64,000 nt of DNA from Streptomyces rapamycinicus NRRL 5491 (GCF_024298965.1 NZ_CP085193.1:7440001-7504000), one strand, 5' to 3'; shown: positions 35,214 to 45,211, counted from the first letter of the stretch. Notes: generated by a model not told the origin, from the sequence alone. Numbers and translations: made by a program.

Positions 35214-38200
35214 GTGGCGGACGTAGCGGCGGATGCATCGGATGAAACGGGCAAAAGGGGTGCAGGCGAGCCGGATGTGGAGGGCCCGGAAGCCGGACAG
35301 GGCTGGGTAAGGCGGCTGTTCGGCTACTGCTGGCAGTACCGCAGCGATGTGCTGCTCGCCCTCGGCGCCTCGCTCGCCGGAATGGCCGTCATGGCGCTCG
35401 TCCCCCTGGTGCCGAAGCTGATCATCGACGATGTGATCGTCTCGCACGACCGGTCCCTCGCCCCCTGGGCCACCCTGCTGATCGTCGCCGCCCTCGTGGT
35501 GTACGTCCTCACCTACGTCCGCCGCTTCTACGGCGGACGGCTCGCCCTCGACGTCCAGCACGCCCTGCGCACCGAGATGTTCGCGGCCATCGCCCGCTTC
35601 GACGGCAGACGGCAGGACAAGCTCTCCACCGGCCAGATCATCGGCCGGGCCACCAGCGACCTCCAGCTGATCCAGGGCCTGCTCTTCATGGTGCCGATGA
35701 TGATCGGCAACATTCTGCTCTTCCTGGTCTCGCTCATCGTGATGGCGGTGCTCTCGCCGCTGCTCACCGTCGTCGCCCTCGCCGTCGCCCCCGCCCTGTG
35801 GATCCTCGCCTCGCGCAGCCGCATCCGGCTGTTCCCCGCCACCTGGTACGCACAGGGGCAGGCGGCCGCCGTCGCGGGTGTGGTCGACGGGGCCGTGACC
35901 GGTGTCCGGGTGGTCAAGGGGTTCGGGCAGGAGGCGCAGGAGACCGACAAGCTGCGGGAGGTGGGCCGGGGGCTGTTCGCCGCCCGGCTGCGGACCGTAC
36001 GGCTGAACTCCCGCTACACCCCGGCCCTCCAGGCCGTCCCCGCCCTCGGCCAGGTCGCCATGCTGGCGCTCGGCGGCTGGATGGCCACCCGGGGCCAGAT
36101 CACCCTCGGCACCTTCGTGGCCTTCTCGACCTACCTCGCCCAGCTCGTGGGCCCGGTGCGGATGCTCACGATGCTGCTGACCATCGGGCAGCAGGCGCGG
36201 GCCGGGGTCGAGCGCGTCTTCGAGCTCATCGACACCGAGCCCGTCATCGACGAGCGCCCCGATGCCCGGGAGCTTCCCGAGGACGCCCCGGCGACGGTCG
36301 AGTTCGACCGGGTGAGTTTCGGCTACGACCCCGAGCGGCCGGTGCTGTCCGAGGTGTCCCTGCGGATCGAGCCGGGCGAGACCCTGGCCGTCGTGGGCGC
36401 CTCCGGAAGCGGCAAGTCGACGCTGTCCATGCTGCTGCCGCGCTTCTACGACGTGTCGTCGGGCGCGGTGCGGATCGGCGGCCACGATGTGCGGGAGCTG
36501 ACGTACGACTCGCTGCGCGGGGCGGTCGGGATGGTGCCGGAGGACAGCTTCCTCTTCTCCGACACCGTGGGCGCCAACCTCGCCTACGGGCTGCCGGACG
36601 CGAGCGAGGAGCGGATCCGGGCCGCCGCCCGCGCCGCGCAGGCCGACGGCTTCATCTCCGAGCTGCCGAACGGCTATGACACCGAGGTCGGCGAGCAGGG
36701 GCTGACCCTCTCCGGCGGCCAGCGCCAGCGGCTGGCCCTGGCCCGCGCGATCCTCACCGACCCCCGGCTGCTCGTCCTGGACGACGCCACCTCGGCGGTG
36801 GACGCGCGCGTCGAACACGAGATCCACGAGGCGCTCCGGGGCGTCATGGCGGGCCGCACCACTCTGCTGATCGCCCACCGGCCCTCCACCCTCGCCCTCG
36901 CCGACCGCATCGCGGTGATGGACCGGGGCCGGGTCGTGGACGTGGGCACGGACGAGGAGCTGAAGGCGCGGAGCGCCGTGTACCGGAGCCTGCTGACGGA
37001 CGAGTCCGAGGCCGTCGCCGCCCCCAGCGGCGACGGCCCGGCCCCGGGCGCGCCACGCGGTGCCGCGGCGCACGCGGCGGGGCTCGCCGGTGCGTTCGGC
37101 GGGGAAGCCGCCGCGACCGGGTTGGCCGAACCGTGTCTCGACGGCGGGCCGCCCGCCGACGGCGACCACACGGCGCACGGACCCGAGGGGCGCCCGTGCC
37201 CCACGGCGGGTTGGCGGGCGCGCGGCGGGGACGACCCCGCGCACGCCGTTCGTGAGGCGGACGGCATCGTAGAGCCGTTGGACGGGGGCGGCACCGTAAG
37301 GGCGCTGGACGGGGACGGCGCCGCCATCGCGCCGGATGGGGCCGAGGCGGGTCATCCGGCGCGCCCGAGCCACCGCGGGGTGACCCCGGAGCTATGGGTG
37401 CGGCCCGATGGTGAGCTCCGTAAGGGCGACACGGCGGCGGGCGCGGGGGCCGCGGCCGTGGCCGGTCCCGGGCTCGCGGGGGCGCTGTCCGGCATGCCGG
37501 CCACCCCCGAGCTGCTCGCCAAGGTCGCCGCCCTGCCGCCCGCCACCGACACCCCCGACATCGACGAGGAGCGGGCCACCCGTCCCGAGGAGACGTACGG
37601 GCTGCGGCGGTTGCTGCGCGGCTTCGGGGCTCCGCTCCTGGTCGCGCTGTCGCTCGTCGCCGTGGACGCGATCGCCGGGTTGCTGCTGCCCGTGCTCATC
37701 CGGCACGGGATCGACCAGGGTGTGCAGCGGCTCTCGCTCGGCGCGGTGTGGGCCGCCTCCGGGCTCGCGCTCGTCGTCGTCCTCGTGCAGTGGGCCGCCC
37801 AGATCGGCGAGACCCGGATGACCGGGCGGACCGGTGAACGGGTGCTCTACGCCCTGCGCGTGAAGATCTTCGCCCAGCTCCAGCGGCTCGGTCTCGACTA
37901 CTACGAGCGCGAGCTGAGCGGCAAGATCATGACGCGGATGACCACCGACGTCGACGCGCTGTCCACGTTCCTCCAGACCGGTCTCGTCACCGCCGTGGTC
38001 AGCCTGCTGACCTTCTTCGGCATCCTGGTGGCGCTGCTCATCATCGACGTGGAGCTCGCGCTGGTGGTCTTCCTGACCCTGCCGCCGCTCATCATCGGCA
38101 CGGTGGTGTTCCGGCGCCGCAGCGTCAAGGCGTACGAACTGGCCCGCGAGCGCGTGAGCGTGGTCAACGCGGACCTTCAGGAGAGCGTGGCGGGGCTGCG

Positions 38201-39323
38201 GATCGTGCAGGCGTTCCGGCGCGAGCGGTCCGGCCGGGAGCGGTTCGCGGCGCGCAGCGACGCGTACCGCCAGGCGCGGATCCGTGGCCAGCGGCTGATC
38301 TCGGTGTACTTCCCGTTCGTCCAGCTGCTGGCGTCCGTGGCCACCGCGCTGGTGCTCATCGTGGGCGCCGGGCGGGTCGGGGACGGCACGCTGACGGCGG
38401 GTGCGCTGGTGGCGTACCTCCTCTACATCGACCTGTTCTTCGCCCCCGTCCAGCAGCTCTCCCAGGTCTTCGACGGCTATCAGCAGGCCACCGTGTCGCT
38501 GGGCCGCATCCAGGAGTTGCTGCGCGAGCCCACCACCACACCTCTGGCCGAGGCGCCGCGCGAGGTGCGCGCGATGCGCGGCGACATCGCATTCGACGAT
38601 GTGCGGTTCCGGTACGGGGACGGCGAGGAGGCGCTGGCGGGCATCTCGCTCACGATCCCCTCGGGGCAGACCGTGGCGTTCGTCGGGGAGACCGGGGCCG
38701 GTAAGTCCACCCTGGTCAAGCTGGTGGCGCGGTTCTACGACCCGACGCGGGGCGCCGTGCGGGTGGACGGTGTGGATCTGCGCGAGCTCGACCTCACCGG
38801 ATACCGCGGCCACCTCGGGGTGGTCCCGCAGGAGCCGTATCTCTTCGCCGGGACGGTGCGCGACGCCATCGCCTACGGACGGCCCGGCGCGAGCGACGCG
38901 GAGGTGGAGGCCGCCGCGCGGGCGGTCGGCGCCCATGCCATGGTGGCGTCGCTCGACGGTGGCTATCTGCACGAGGTCTCCGAGCGCGGGCGCAATCTCT
39001 CCGCCGGGCAGCGGCAGTTGATCGCGCTGGCGCGCGCCGAGCTGGTGAACCCGGACATCCTGCTGCTCGACGAGGCCACGGCCGCGCTCGATCTGGCCAC
39101 CGAGGCTCTGGTCAACCAGGCCACGGATCGTCTTACGGGACGGCGCACCACACTGGTCGTCGCCCACCGGCTGACCACCGCCGCCCGTGCGGACCGGGTG
39201 GTGGTCCTGGACCACGGCCGGGTCGTCGAGGACGGCACGCATGAGGAGCTGGTGGCGCGGGACGGGCGGTACGCCGCGCTGTGGCGCACGTTCATGGGGG
39301 AGACGGCCCCCGCCGTCGTCTGA
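35214..39323 (+). CDS. Fused ABC exporter (TMD-NBD-TMD-NBD) with one degenerate ATP site
   Basis: A 1369-residue single chain with two full ABC exporter halves. GTG at 35214 has GGGAGG 7 nt upstream. TMD1 is at about residues 30-320. NBD1 has Walker A GASGSGKST near 397, signature LSGGQ near 500 and Walker B LLVLDDATSAVD, where Asp replaces the catalytic Glu. A Gly/Ala/Asp-rich linker (about 600-780) follows, then TMD2 (about 800-1090). NBD2 has Walker A GETGAGKST near 1160, signature LSAGQ near 1262 and Walker B LLLDEATAALD. The NBD1 DD together with the NBD2 LSAGQ forms one degenerate site, as in heterodimeric exporters. It probably exports a drug, lipid or peptide. Confidence 0.92.
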   Translation: MADVAADASDETGKRGAGEPDVEGPEAGQGWVRRLFGYCWQYRSDVLLALGASLAGMAVMALVPLVPKLIIDDVIVSHDRSLAPWATLLIVAALVVYVLTYVRRFYGGRLALDVQHALRTEMFAAIARFDGRRQDKLSTGQIIGRATSDLQLIQGLLFMVPMMIGNILLFLVSLIVMAVLSPLLTVVALAVAPALWILASRSRIRLFPATWYAQGQAAAVAGVVDGAVTGVRVVKGFGQEAQETDKLREVGRGLFAARLRTVRLNSRYTPALQAVPALGQVAMLALGGWMATRGQITLGTFVAFSTYLAQLVGPVRMLTMLLTIGQQARAGVERVFELIDTEPVIDERPDARELPEDAPATVEFDRVSFGYDPERPVLSEVSLRIEPGETLAVVGASGSGKSTLSMLLPRFYDVSSGAVRIGGHDVRELTYDSLRGAVGMVPEDSFLFSDTVGANLAYGLPDASEERIRAAARAAQADGFISELPNGYDTEVGEQGLTLSGGQRQRLALARAILTDPRLLVLDDATSAVDARVEHEIHEALRGVMAGRTTLLIAHRPSTLALADRIAVMDRGRVVDVGTDEELKARSAVYRSLLTDESEAVAAPSGDGPAPGAPRGAAAHAAGLAGAFGGEAAATGLAEPCLDGGPPADGDHTAHGPEGRPCPTAGWRARGGDDPAHAVREADGIVEPLDGGGTVRALDGDGAAIAPDGAEAGHPARPSHRGVTPELWVRPDGELRKGDTAAGAGAAAVAGPGLAGALSGMPATPELLAKVAALPPATDTPDIDEERATRPEETYGLRRLLRGFGAPLLVALSLVAVDAIAGLLLPVLIRHGIDQGVQRLSLGAVWAASGLALVVVLVQWAAQIGETRMTGRTGERVLYALRVKIFAQLQRLGLDYYERELSGKIMTRMTTDVDALSTFLQTGLVTAVVSLLTFFGILVALLIIDVELALVVFLTLPPLIIGTVVFRRRSVKAYELARERVSVVNADLQESVAGLRIVQAFRRERSGRERFAARSDAYRQARIRGQRLISVYFPFVQLLASVATALVLIVGAGRVGDGTLTAGALVAYLLYIDLFFAPVQQLSQVFDGYQQATVSLGRIQELLREPTTTPLAEAPREVRAMRGDIAFDDVRFRYGDGEEALAGISLTIPSGQTVAFVGETGAGKSTLVKLVARFYDPTRGAVRVDGVDLRELDLTGYRGHLGVVPQEPYLFAGTVRDAIAYGRPGASDAEVEAAARAVGAHAMVASLDGGYLHEVSERGRNLSAGQRQLIALARAELVNPDILLLDEATAALDLATEALVNQATDRLTGRRTTLVVAHRLTTAARADRVVVLDHGRVVEDGTHEELVARDGRYAALWRTFMGETAPAVV

Positions 39324-39326
39324 CGC

Positions 39327-39359
39327 CTGAGCGGTCGGCTTACGGCCGGTAACGCTCAG
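39327..39359. terminator. Bidirectional terminator after ABC exporter
   Basis: CTGAGCG (39327-39333) pairs with CGCTCAG (39353-39359), with CGG/CCG inside. It lies between convergent genes. A second weak dyad (GTTACgtacGGTAAC) follows before the next stop. Confidence 0.55.
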
Positions 39360-39387
39360 CGTTCGCCCATCGTTACGTACGGTAACA

Positions 39388-39831
39388 TCACGGTTCCATG
39401 CCGCTGGCCCTCGCTATGCCCTCCACCTCCCGCCGGTCCCGCTCCCGCTGCTCCGCCTCGGCCGCCACCCGCTGCTTGTGGCGGTGCAGGAAGTCGGGGT
39501 CCCCGGCCCGCTCCTGAGGCACCAGCACCTTCATGCCCTTGGCGTGCGGACTGTCGCCGAGGTCGACCACCACACGCTCGTCCTGGGAGGTGAGCAGGCC
39601 GAACAGCACCAGCAGCTCGGCCTGGAGAGCTGGGGTGAACAGCTCTTTCTCCTCCGGCCCCATCCCGAGCTCGTACGTCCCCCCGCGGACGGCCGGTGAG
39701 GTGCTCAACTCGCGCAGCAGCCGCATCAGCAGCTCGAGCGAGCGAGGGTCGATCCGTTCCTGCAATTCGTTCAGATACCGCGTCAGCCGCTCGGCCCGTT
39801 CACTCCGGTCGTGCCGTTCGTCTCGGTCCAT
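39388..39831 (-). CDS. Conserved hypothetical protein
   Basis: A 147-residue protein from ATG 39831 (MDRDERHDRSERAERLTRYL); a GTG 21 nt upstream is also open and no SD stands out. Mostly helical and charged: LNELQERIDPRSLELLMRLLRELSTS, LFTPALQAELLVLFGLLTSQDERVVVDLGDSPHAKGMKVLVPQERAGDPDF, and a basic coiled C-terminus KQRVAAEAEQRERDRREVEGI. No domain of known function is recognised. Convergent with the ABC exporter gene. Confidence 0.7.
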   Translation of the reverse strand: MDRDERHDRSERAERLTRYLNELQERIDPRSLELLMRLLRELSTSPAVRGGTYELGMGPEEKELFTPALQAELLVLFGLLTSQDERVVVDLGDSPHAKGMKVLVPQERAGDPDFLHRHKQRVAAEAEQRERDRREVEGIARASGMEP

Positions 39832-40013
39832 ACAGGCAGCATGCGCCATCACAGCCCGCTACGAAAGAGGGCGGCGGTAACAACTCTCCGTATTCGGCCT
39901 CGGGTTGGAGCGTTGACTGCATCTGGCGACGCGAGTGTGTGCCCGGATAGGTTCTCGGCGACCTGTGCGAATTCACGGGCCAAAGGGTCAACACGGCAAC
40001 AAGGGGAGGGTGC

Positions 40014-41420
40014 ATGCGCAAGATGCTCAGATGGCTGTTGTCGCTCGCGATACTGGTGGGGGCGGTCGGCGCGGGCGCCGGAAGCGCGTCCGCGGCACCG
40101 GCCGCCCCCGCCCAGCCGGACATCAAGGAACGTGTCCTGGCGATTCCCGGAATGCGTTTCGTGGAGGAGCAGCCCTACGACGGCTATCGCTTCCTCGTCT
40201 TCAGCTACGCCCAGCCGGTGGACCACCGGCATCCCTCCAAGGGCACCTTCCAGCAGCGGTTCACGCTGCTGCACAAGGCCACCGACCGGCCCACGGTCTT
40301 CTACACCTCGGGCTACAACGTCACCACCGCACCGCGCCGCAGTGAGCCCACGCAATTGGTGGACGGCAACCAGGTGTCCATGGAGTACCGGTTCTTCACT
40401 CCCTCCCGGCCCCAGCCCGCCGACTGGTCCAAGCTGGACATCTGGCAGGCCGCGAGCGACCAGCACCGCCTCTTCCGGGCCCTCAAGCCCATCTACGGCA
40501 AGAAGTGGCTGGCCACCGGCGGCAGCAAGGGCGGGATGACGGCCACCTACTACCGCCGCTTCTACCCCCGGGACATGGACGGCACCGTCGCCTACGTCGC
40601 GCCCAACGACGTGGCCGACAAGGAGGACTCCGCCTACGACCGCTTCTTCGCGGGCGTCGGCACCGCCGAATGCCGCACCAAGCTCAACGCGGTGCAGCGC
40701 GAGGCGCTGGTGCGGCGGGACGAGATCGTGAAGCGCTACCAGAAGTGGGCGGACGACGAGAAGCGGACCTTCACCGTCGTCGGCAGCGCCGACAAGGCGT
40801 ACGAGAACGTGGTCCTGGACCTGGTGTGGGCCTTCTGGCAGTACCACCTGCTGAAGGACTGCGCGGACGTGCCCGCCCCGACCGCGTCCACCGACGAGCT
40901 GTACGGCTTCATCGACGAGATCTCGGGCTTCTCCGCCTACACCGACCAGGGCCTGGAGACCTACACGCCGTACTACTACCAGGCGGGCACCGAGCTCGGC
41001 TCGCCCACCTTCAAGACCCCGCACCTGGCCGGGCTGCTGCGCTACCCCGGCATCTACGCCCCGCGCAGCTATGTGCCGCGTGACATCCCGATGCGCTTCA
41101 AGCAGGGTGTGATGCGGGACATCGACAGCTGGGTCCGGCACGACGCCCACCGGATGCTCTTCGTCTACGGCCAGAACGACCCGTGGGGCGCCGAGCGCTT
41201 CCGGGTCGGCAAGGGCGCCGAGGACTCGTACGTCTACACGGTGGCCGGCGGCAACCACGGCTCCAGCATCGCCCAGCTGACGGGCGACCAGAAGGAGAAG
41301 GCCACCGCCGAGGTGCAGCGCTGGGCGGGCGTCAGCCCGACGAGCAAGCCCCTCGCCCGGCACGACGCGAAGCTGGACCGCCGCGAGACCGAGCGCGAGC
41401 CGGTGACGCTGCGCCCGTAG
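40014..41420 (+). CDS. Secreted S37-family (PS-10-type) aminopeptidase
   Basis: A 468-residue exported serine peptidase. The signal peptide is MRKMLRWLLSLAILVGAVGAG...ASA, residues 1-30. The nucleophile region is WLATGGSKGGMTATYYRRFYP near residue 170, with Ser in GGSKGG. Candidate charge-relay residues are Asp in VYGQNDPWG and His in AGGNHGSS. This matches MEROPS S37, named after the PS-10 tripeptidyl peptidase of Streptomyces lividans, which removes N-terminal tripeptides from extracellular proteins. Monocistronic. Confidence 0.9.
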   Translation: MRKMLRWLLSLAILVGAVGAGAGSASAAPAAPAQPDIKERVLAIPGMRFVEEQPYDGYRFLVFSYAQPVDHRHPSKGTFQQRFTLLHKATDRPTVFYTSGYNVTTAPRRSEPTQLVDGNQVSMEYRFFTPSRPQPADWSKLDIWQAASDQHRLFRALKPIYGKKWLATGGSKGGMTATYYRRFYPRDMDGTVAYVAPNDVADKEDSAYDRFFAGVGTAECRTKLNAVQREALVRRDEIVKRYQKWADDEKRTFTVVGSADKAYENVVLDLVWAFWQYHLLKDCADVPAPTASTDELYGFIDEISGFSAYTDQGLETYTPYYYQAGTELGSPTFKTPHLAGLLRYPGIYAPRSYVPRDIPMRFKQGVMRDIDSWVRHDAHRMLFVYGQNDPWGAERFRVGKGAEDSYVYTVAGGNHGSSIAQLTGDQKEKATAEVQRWAGVSPTSKPLARHDAKLDRRETEREPVTLRP

Positions 41421-41451
41421 GGCGCGTCCGCGGGCCCCGACCGGGCCCGGG

Positions 41452-43374
41452 TCAGTAGCTCAGCCCGTGCCCGATCGGGTACAGCACCCGGGACGGGGCG
41501 TCCGCGTGCCGGACCGCGACCGGCAGTTTGCCGCGTGGCGCGGTCCGGCCCGCGATGACGCGGGCGGCGGCGCGCAGTTCCACGTCCGTCCAGCAGTAGG
41601 CGGCCAGCGAGGCGCCGGGAGCCGTGTCTCGGCCGTTCAGGCGCGCGATGTCGTAGGGATTGCGCAGGGCCAGGTGGACCACCGGGACACCGGTGGCCAC
41701 CAGCCGTGCCACCAGGGTGCGCTGGGCGGAGCCGGAGGCGATGTCGTACGTCGTCACGATCACCGCGTCCCGCCCGCGCGCCGCCGCGACCGCCGCCTCG
41801 ACGCGCCGCGGGGAGGGACCGGGGGAGGCGGCGGTGCCGGTGGTGAGCGCCTCCGTGCGGAATCCGAGGCCGGACAGGGCGCGGGCCAGGACGGACGTCG
41901 GCGGGCCGCCGGTGCCGGAGGGCGCGGGGGCGTCCACGCCCACCACGAGCAGGTCGCGGTGGCGGCTCGGCGACAGCGGCAGCAGTCCGCCCCGGTTGGT
42001 GATCAGGGTGGTGGTGCGCTCGGCGACGCGGTCGGCGGTGGCGCGGTGCTCGCGGGTGCCCACCGTGCGGTTGACCGCGCGGTCGCTGGTGTACGGATCG
42101 TCGAACAGGCCCCGGCGCACCTTGAGTTCGAGGACGCGCCGCAGCGACCGGTCGATCCGGTCCTCGCTGATCTCGCCCGCCCGGACGGCCTTGCGCACAC
42201 CCTCGAAGGCGAGGGACAGGCTCGGCGGGTTCAGCAACTGGTCCACGCCCGCCTTGAGCGCGAGCACCGGCACCCGGTCGTCGCCGTACTTCTTCCGCAC
42301 CCCCTCCATACCGAGCGAGTCGGTGACCACCACCCCGTCGTAACCCAGCTCCTCGCGGAGCACCCCGGTGAGGATGGGGTGCGAGAGCGTGGCGGGGTCG
42401 TCGGCCGGGTCGAGCGCGGGGAACAGCAGATGCGCCGTCATGATCGAGTCGATTCCGGCCTCGATCGCGGCCCGGAACGGCGGCGCGTCCAGCCGCTCCC
42501 ACTCCTTCCGGGAGTGGGTGATCCGGGGCAGGCCCACATGGCTGTCCACACTGGTGTCGCCGTGGCCGGGGAAGTGTTTGGCGGTGGCCGCGACCCCGGC
42601 GCTCTGATAGCCCTCCACCTGGGCCGCCACCATCCGGGCCACGGCCTTCGGGTCGGCCCCGAAGGAGCGCACGCCGATCACCGGATTGGCGGGGTCGACG
42701 TTGACGTCCGCGATCGGGGCGTAGTCCTGCCGGATGCCGAGCGCGGCCAGCTCCGCCCCCGCGGTGCGGGCGGCCGTACGGGCGTCGGCCGCGCTGCCGC
42801 CCGCGCCGAGCGCCATGGCGCCCGGGAACAGCGTGGCGGGCGCGCCGACCCGGGCGACGGTGCCGTACTCCTGGTCGGTGGAGAGCAGGACGGGGACGGG
42901 CACGGAGGTGGCCAGCGCGGCCTTCTGGATGCCGTTGGAGAGCGCGGCCAGCTGGTGGGGGTCGCGGATGTTGTGTGCCCATCCGATGTACATCACCCCG
43001 CCCACGTGATACTTCGCGATCAGCTCGGCGGCGTTGTCGACGCCGATCTCCTTGCGGTTGGCCGCGACATCGGCGGGGTCGGGTCGGGTGGCCGAGTGGC
43101 CGTAGACCCGCATCACGAAGAGCTGGCCGATCTTCTGGTCCAGCGTCATCCGCCCGATGAGTCCGTCGATCCGCCGGCGGTCGCGCTCGTGGTCCCGGCC
43201 GGGCTCCGTGGTGGGCCGGGAGGGGGCCGCGGACGGGCTGCCGGAACCGGCTGTGGTGCGGCGCGCGGGGGCCGCGGGCGCGGGGGAGCTGTTCGTCGGT
43301 CCGCTGCAGGCACCGGCCGCGGCGGCGGCCAGGGTGGCGGTGAGCAGGGCGCGGCGAGACGTCGTCGTGTGCAC
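41452..43374 (-). CDS. GH3 beta-N-acetylglucosaminidase-like lipoprotein
   Basis: A 640-residue exported protein. GTG at 43374 has GGAAGGA 6 nt upstream and gives VHTTTSRRALLTATLAAAAAGAC, a twin-arginine signal with a lipobox Cys, so it is probably a Tat-exported lipoprotein. The GH3 catalytic domain has IGQLFVMRVYG, the NagZ-type signature ATAKHFPGHGDTSVDSHVGLP with its His-Asp dyad, and VVTDSLGMEGV with the nucleophile Asp. The C-terminal GH3 domain follows (VIVTTYDIASGSAQRTLVARLV). It removes beta-linked GlcNAc from peptidoglycan or chitin fragments, fitting the nearby glmS and hexosaminidase theme. Confidence 0.92.
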   Translation of the reverse strand: MHTTTSRRALLTATLAAAAAGACSGPTNSSPAPAAPARRTTAGSGSPSAAPSRPTTEPGRDHERDRRRIDGLIGRMTLDQKIGQLFVMRVYGHSATRPDPADVAANRKEIGVDNAAELIAKYHVGGVMYIGWAHNIRDPHQLAALSNGIQKAALATSVPVPVLLSTDQEYGTVARVGAPATLFPGAMALGAGGSAADARTAARTAGAELAALGIRQDYAPIADVNVDPANPVIGVRSFGADPKAVARMVAAQVEGYQSAGVAATAKHFPGHGDTSVDSHVGLPRITHSRKEWERLDAPPFRAAIEAGIDSIMTAHLLFPALDPADDPATLSHPILTGVLREELGYDGVVVTDSLGMEGVRKKYGDDRVPVLALKAGVDQLLNPPSLSLAFEGVRKAVRAGEISEDRIDRSLRRVLELKVRRGLFDDPYTSDRAVNRTVGTREHRATADRVAERTTTLITNRGGLLPLSPSRHRDLLVVGVDAPAPSGTGGPPTSVLARALSGLGFRTEALTTGTAASPGPSPRRVEAAVAAARGRDAVIVTTYDIASGSAQRTLVARLVATGVPVVHLALRNPYDIARLNGRDTAPGASLAAYCWTDVELRAAARVIAGRTAPRGKLPVAVRHADAPSRVLYPIGHGLSY

Positions 43375-43474
43375 CCGCACTCCTTCCATGGGACGTTCGG
43401 AGGGGGCGGCCATAGGTGTGCAGGACACGCTGGGACACAAACAGCGGCCGGGTCAAGAAAAGTTGGCCTTTCCC

Positions 43475-43507
43475 ACAGCATCGATATGCGGCTCCGCCGC
43501 GTGGCTG
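43475..43507. repeat. Dispersed hairpin repeat, third copy (inverted)
   Basis: CCCACAGCATCGATATGCGGCTCCGCCGCGTGG (33 bp, not written as one motif elsewhere) is the inverse of the CACGCGGCGGAGCCGCATATCGATGCTG core found at 10356 and 35045. It lies upstream of the GH3 start and before the glycosyltransferase gene. Confidence 0.75.
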
Positions 43508-43633
43508 GAAGCGTAAAGGAAAAGACTGGTTAAAGACCGTGATCTGGTGCCTGCACGAAACCGGTACTAAACTCTCGACCGGGTATGCGTGGTATTTGTA
43601 TGAGGCATCCGTTCTCGCTTATGTTCCGTTTTC

Positions 43634-44854
43634 ATGACCCCACCGACGGGTGCCAAGCCCCCCACACACATAGCCATGTTCGGCATCGCGGCACACGGGC
43701 ACGTCAACCCGAGCCTGGAGGTGATCCGCGAGCTGGTGGCCCGCGGCCACCGGGTTACCTACGCCATCCCCGAGTCGTTCGCCGAGAAGGTGGCCGAAAC
43801 CGGCGCCGAGCCGAAGACCTACACCTCGATCCTCCACGGTGAGAATGTGCCGGGCGCCAGGGGCTCCGATCTGATCGACTACATCGAGCCGTTTCTCACC
43901 GAGGCGGAGCAGGCACTTCCGCAGCATCTGGCGGCCTACGAAGGCGATGAGCCGGACCTGGTGATGTACGACGTCACCGCCTACCCGGCGCATGTCCTCG
44001 CCCACCGGTGGGGCGTGTCCGCCGTGGAACTCGCGCCCAGCTTCGTGCCCTGGGACGGCTACCGCGAAGAGGTCTTCGAGCCGATGTACGCCCATATGCG
44101 GCGGTCGGAGCGCGGCCGGGCCTACTACGCGCGCTACCGCGCCTGGCTCGACGGCAACGGCCTGGCCGGCACCGACCCCGACACCCTCATCGGCCGCCCC
44201 AGCCGCTGTGTCGCCCTCATTCCCGAACTGCTCCAGCCCAACGCCGACCGCGTCGACACCTCCGTCTACAGCTTCGTCGGCGGCTGCCAGGGCGCCCGCC
44301 GCGACGTGGGGGAGTGGCGCCGCCCGGAGCGGGCCGCCGGGACCGACCGGATCCTGCTGATCTCGCTCGGCTCCACCTGGACCAGGGAGCTCGGCTTCTA
44401 CCGCGAGTGCGTCGCGGCGTTCGGCGATCTGCCGGGCTGGTACGTGGTGCTCCAGATCGGCGAGTTCGTCGACCCGGCCGACCTCGGCGGGATCCCGGCC
44501 AATGTCGAAGTGCACTCGTGGATACCGCAGTTGAGCGTGTTGCGGAAGGCCGACGCGTTCGTCACCCACGCGGGTGCGGGCGGCGCCCAGGAGGGGCTGG
44601 CCTGCGGGGTGCCGATGGTCGCCGTACCGCAGGCCGTCGACCAGTTCCGCAACGCGGACACCCTCGAGGGGCTCGGGGTCGGCCGCCATCTGCCCAAGGC
44701 GGAGGCCACGGCTCCGGCGCTGCGCAAGGCGGTGCTCGATCTGGTGGACGACCCCGAGGTGGCCGCCCGCTGCGCCGCGCTCAGGGAGCGGATGGCCACC
44801 GAGGGCGGGCCGGACCGGGCGGCGGACCTGATCGAGGCGGAGCTGCCGGTCTGA
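43634..44854 (+). CDS. Macrolide-type GT1 glycosyltransferase
   Basis: A 406-residue GT-B enzyme, UDP-glucose type. The N-terminal start is [36 protein letters not shown], with the base His of family 1 in AAHGHVNP. The donor-binding C-terminal motif is [51 protein letters not shown]. Length and motifs match OleD/Mgt macrolide-inactivating enzymes of Streptomyces, which glucosylate the 2'-OH of desosamine. No biosynthetic cluster is nearby, so a self-protection or intrinsic resistance role is likely. The upstream 100 bp is AT-rich for this genome. No SD is visible before the ATG. Confidence 0.88.
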   Translation: MTPPTGAKPPTHIAMFGIAAHGHVNPSLEVIRELVARGHRVTYAIPESFAEKVAETGAEPKTYTSILHGENVPGARGSDLIDYIEPFLTEAEQALPQHLAAYEGDEPDLVMYDVTAYPAHVLAHRWGVSAVELAPSFVPWDGYREEVFEPMYAHMRRSERGRAYYARYRAWLDGNGLAGTDPDTLIGRPSRCVALIPELLQPNADRVDTSVYSFVGGCQGARRDVGEWRRPERAAGTDRILLISLGSTWTRELGFYRECVAAFGDLPGWYVVLQIGEFVDPADLGGIPANVEVHSWIPQLSVLRKADAFVTHAGAGGAQEGLACGVPMVAVPQAVDQFRNADTLEGLGVGRHLPKAEATAPALRKAVLDLVDDPEVAARCAALRERMATEGGPDRAADLIEAELPV

Positions 44855-45182
44855 GAGCCGTGGCGCCACCCCGTGAACGCCCGCCGGACGCCACCTGGGC
44901 GCCCGCACCCCTCTCATCACCGATTCGCGCCATGCGCGCCCTGTGCGGAACCGGCGCGGGCCGCCGCGCGTCGAAGCGGCGTGCTGATGGGGAGTCCCCG
45001 CACGGCGGTACTCGGCCTCGCTGCTGGCTGCGTGGCCCACCACCCTCTCCGCCGCCCGCGGCCAGCAGCACCCCGCCGCCGACGCGACACCCCTCCCAGA
45101 GCGTCGGCGGCGTACCGGGGATATGACACAGGCTCAGATCGTGCGCCGCGGCCAGAGGTCGGTTCGGCAGCCGCACCGTTTC
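44855..45182. other. Intergenic region without convincing gene
   Basis: About 330 bp lies between the glycosyltransferase gene and the IS remnant. The open frames are Arg/Pro/Gly-rich with no recognisable domain. This region flanks the right end of the former IS200/IS605-type element. Confidence 0.45.
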
Positions 45183-45191
45183 GTTGACTGC

Positions 45192-45211
45192 TCCCTTCCC
45201 TGATGGGAGGG
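45192..45211 (-). ncRNA. Possible reRNA (omega-RNA) / right-end hairpin of TnpB element
   Basis: CCCTTCCC (45193-45200) pairs with GGGAGGGG (45205-45212) immediately downstream of the tnpB stop. A second strong hairpin inside the tnpB 3' end pairs CCTCCGGGAGC with GCTCCCGGAGG (about 45229-45253). TnpB elements encode their guide RNA across the tnpB 3' end and right end, so this is the expected place. Activity is doubtful because tnpB is truncated. Confidence 0.4.

Noticed and set aside
41452..44854. OleD/OleR-like pair of glycosyltransferase and reactivating GH3
   Set aside because: The GH3 protein has the NagZ-type KHFPGHGDTSVDSH motif of N-acetylglucosaminidases, not the OleR beta-glucosidase pattern, and it is on the opposite strand.
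44873..45187. Small plus-strand open frames before the IS remnant
   Set aside because: Arg/Pro-rich without domains or ribosome-binding sites; they look like noise from high GC.
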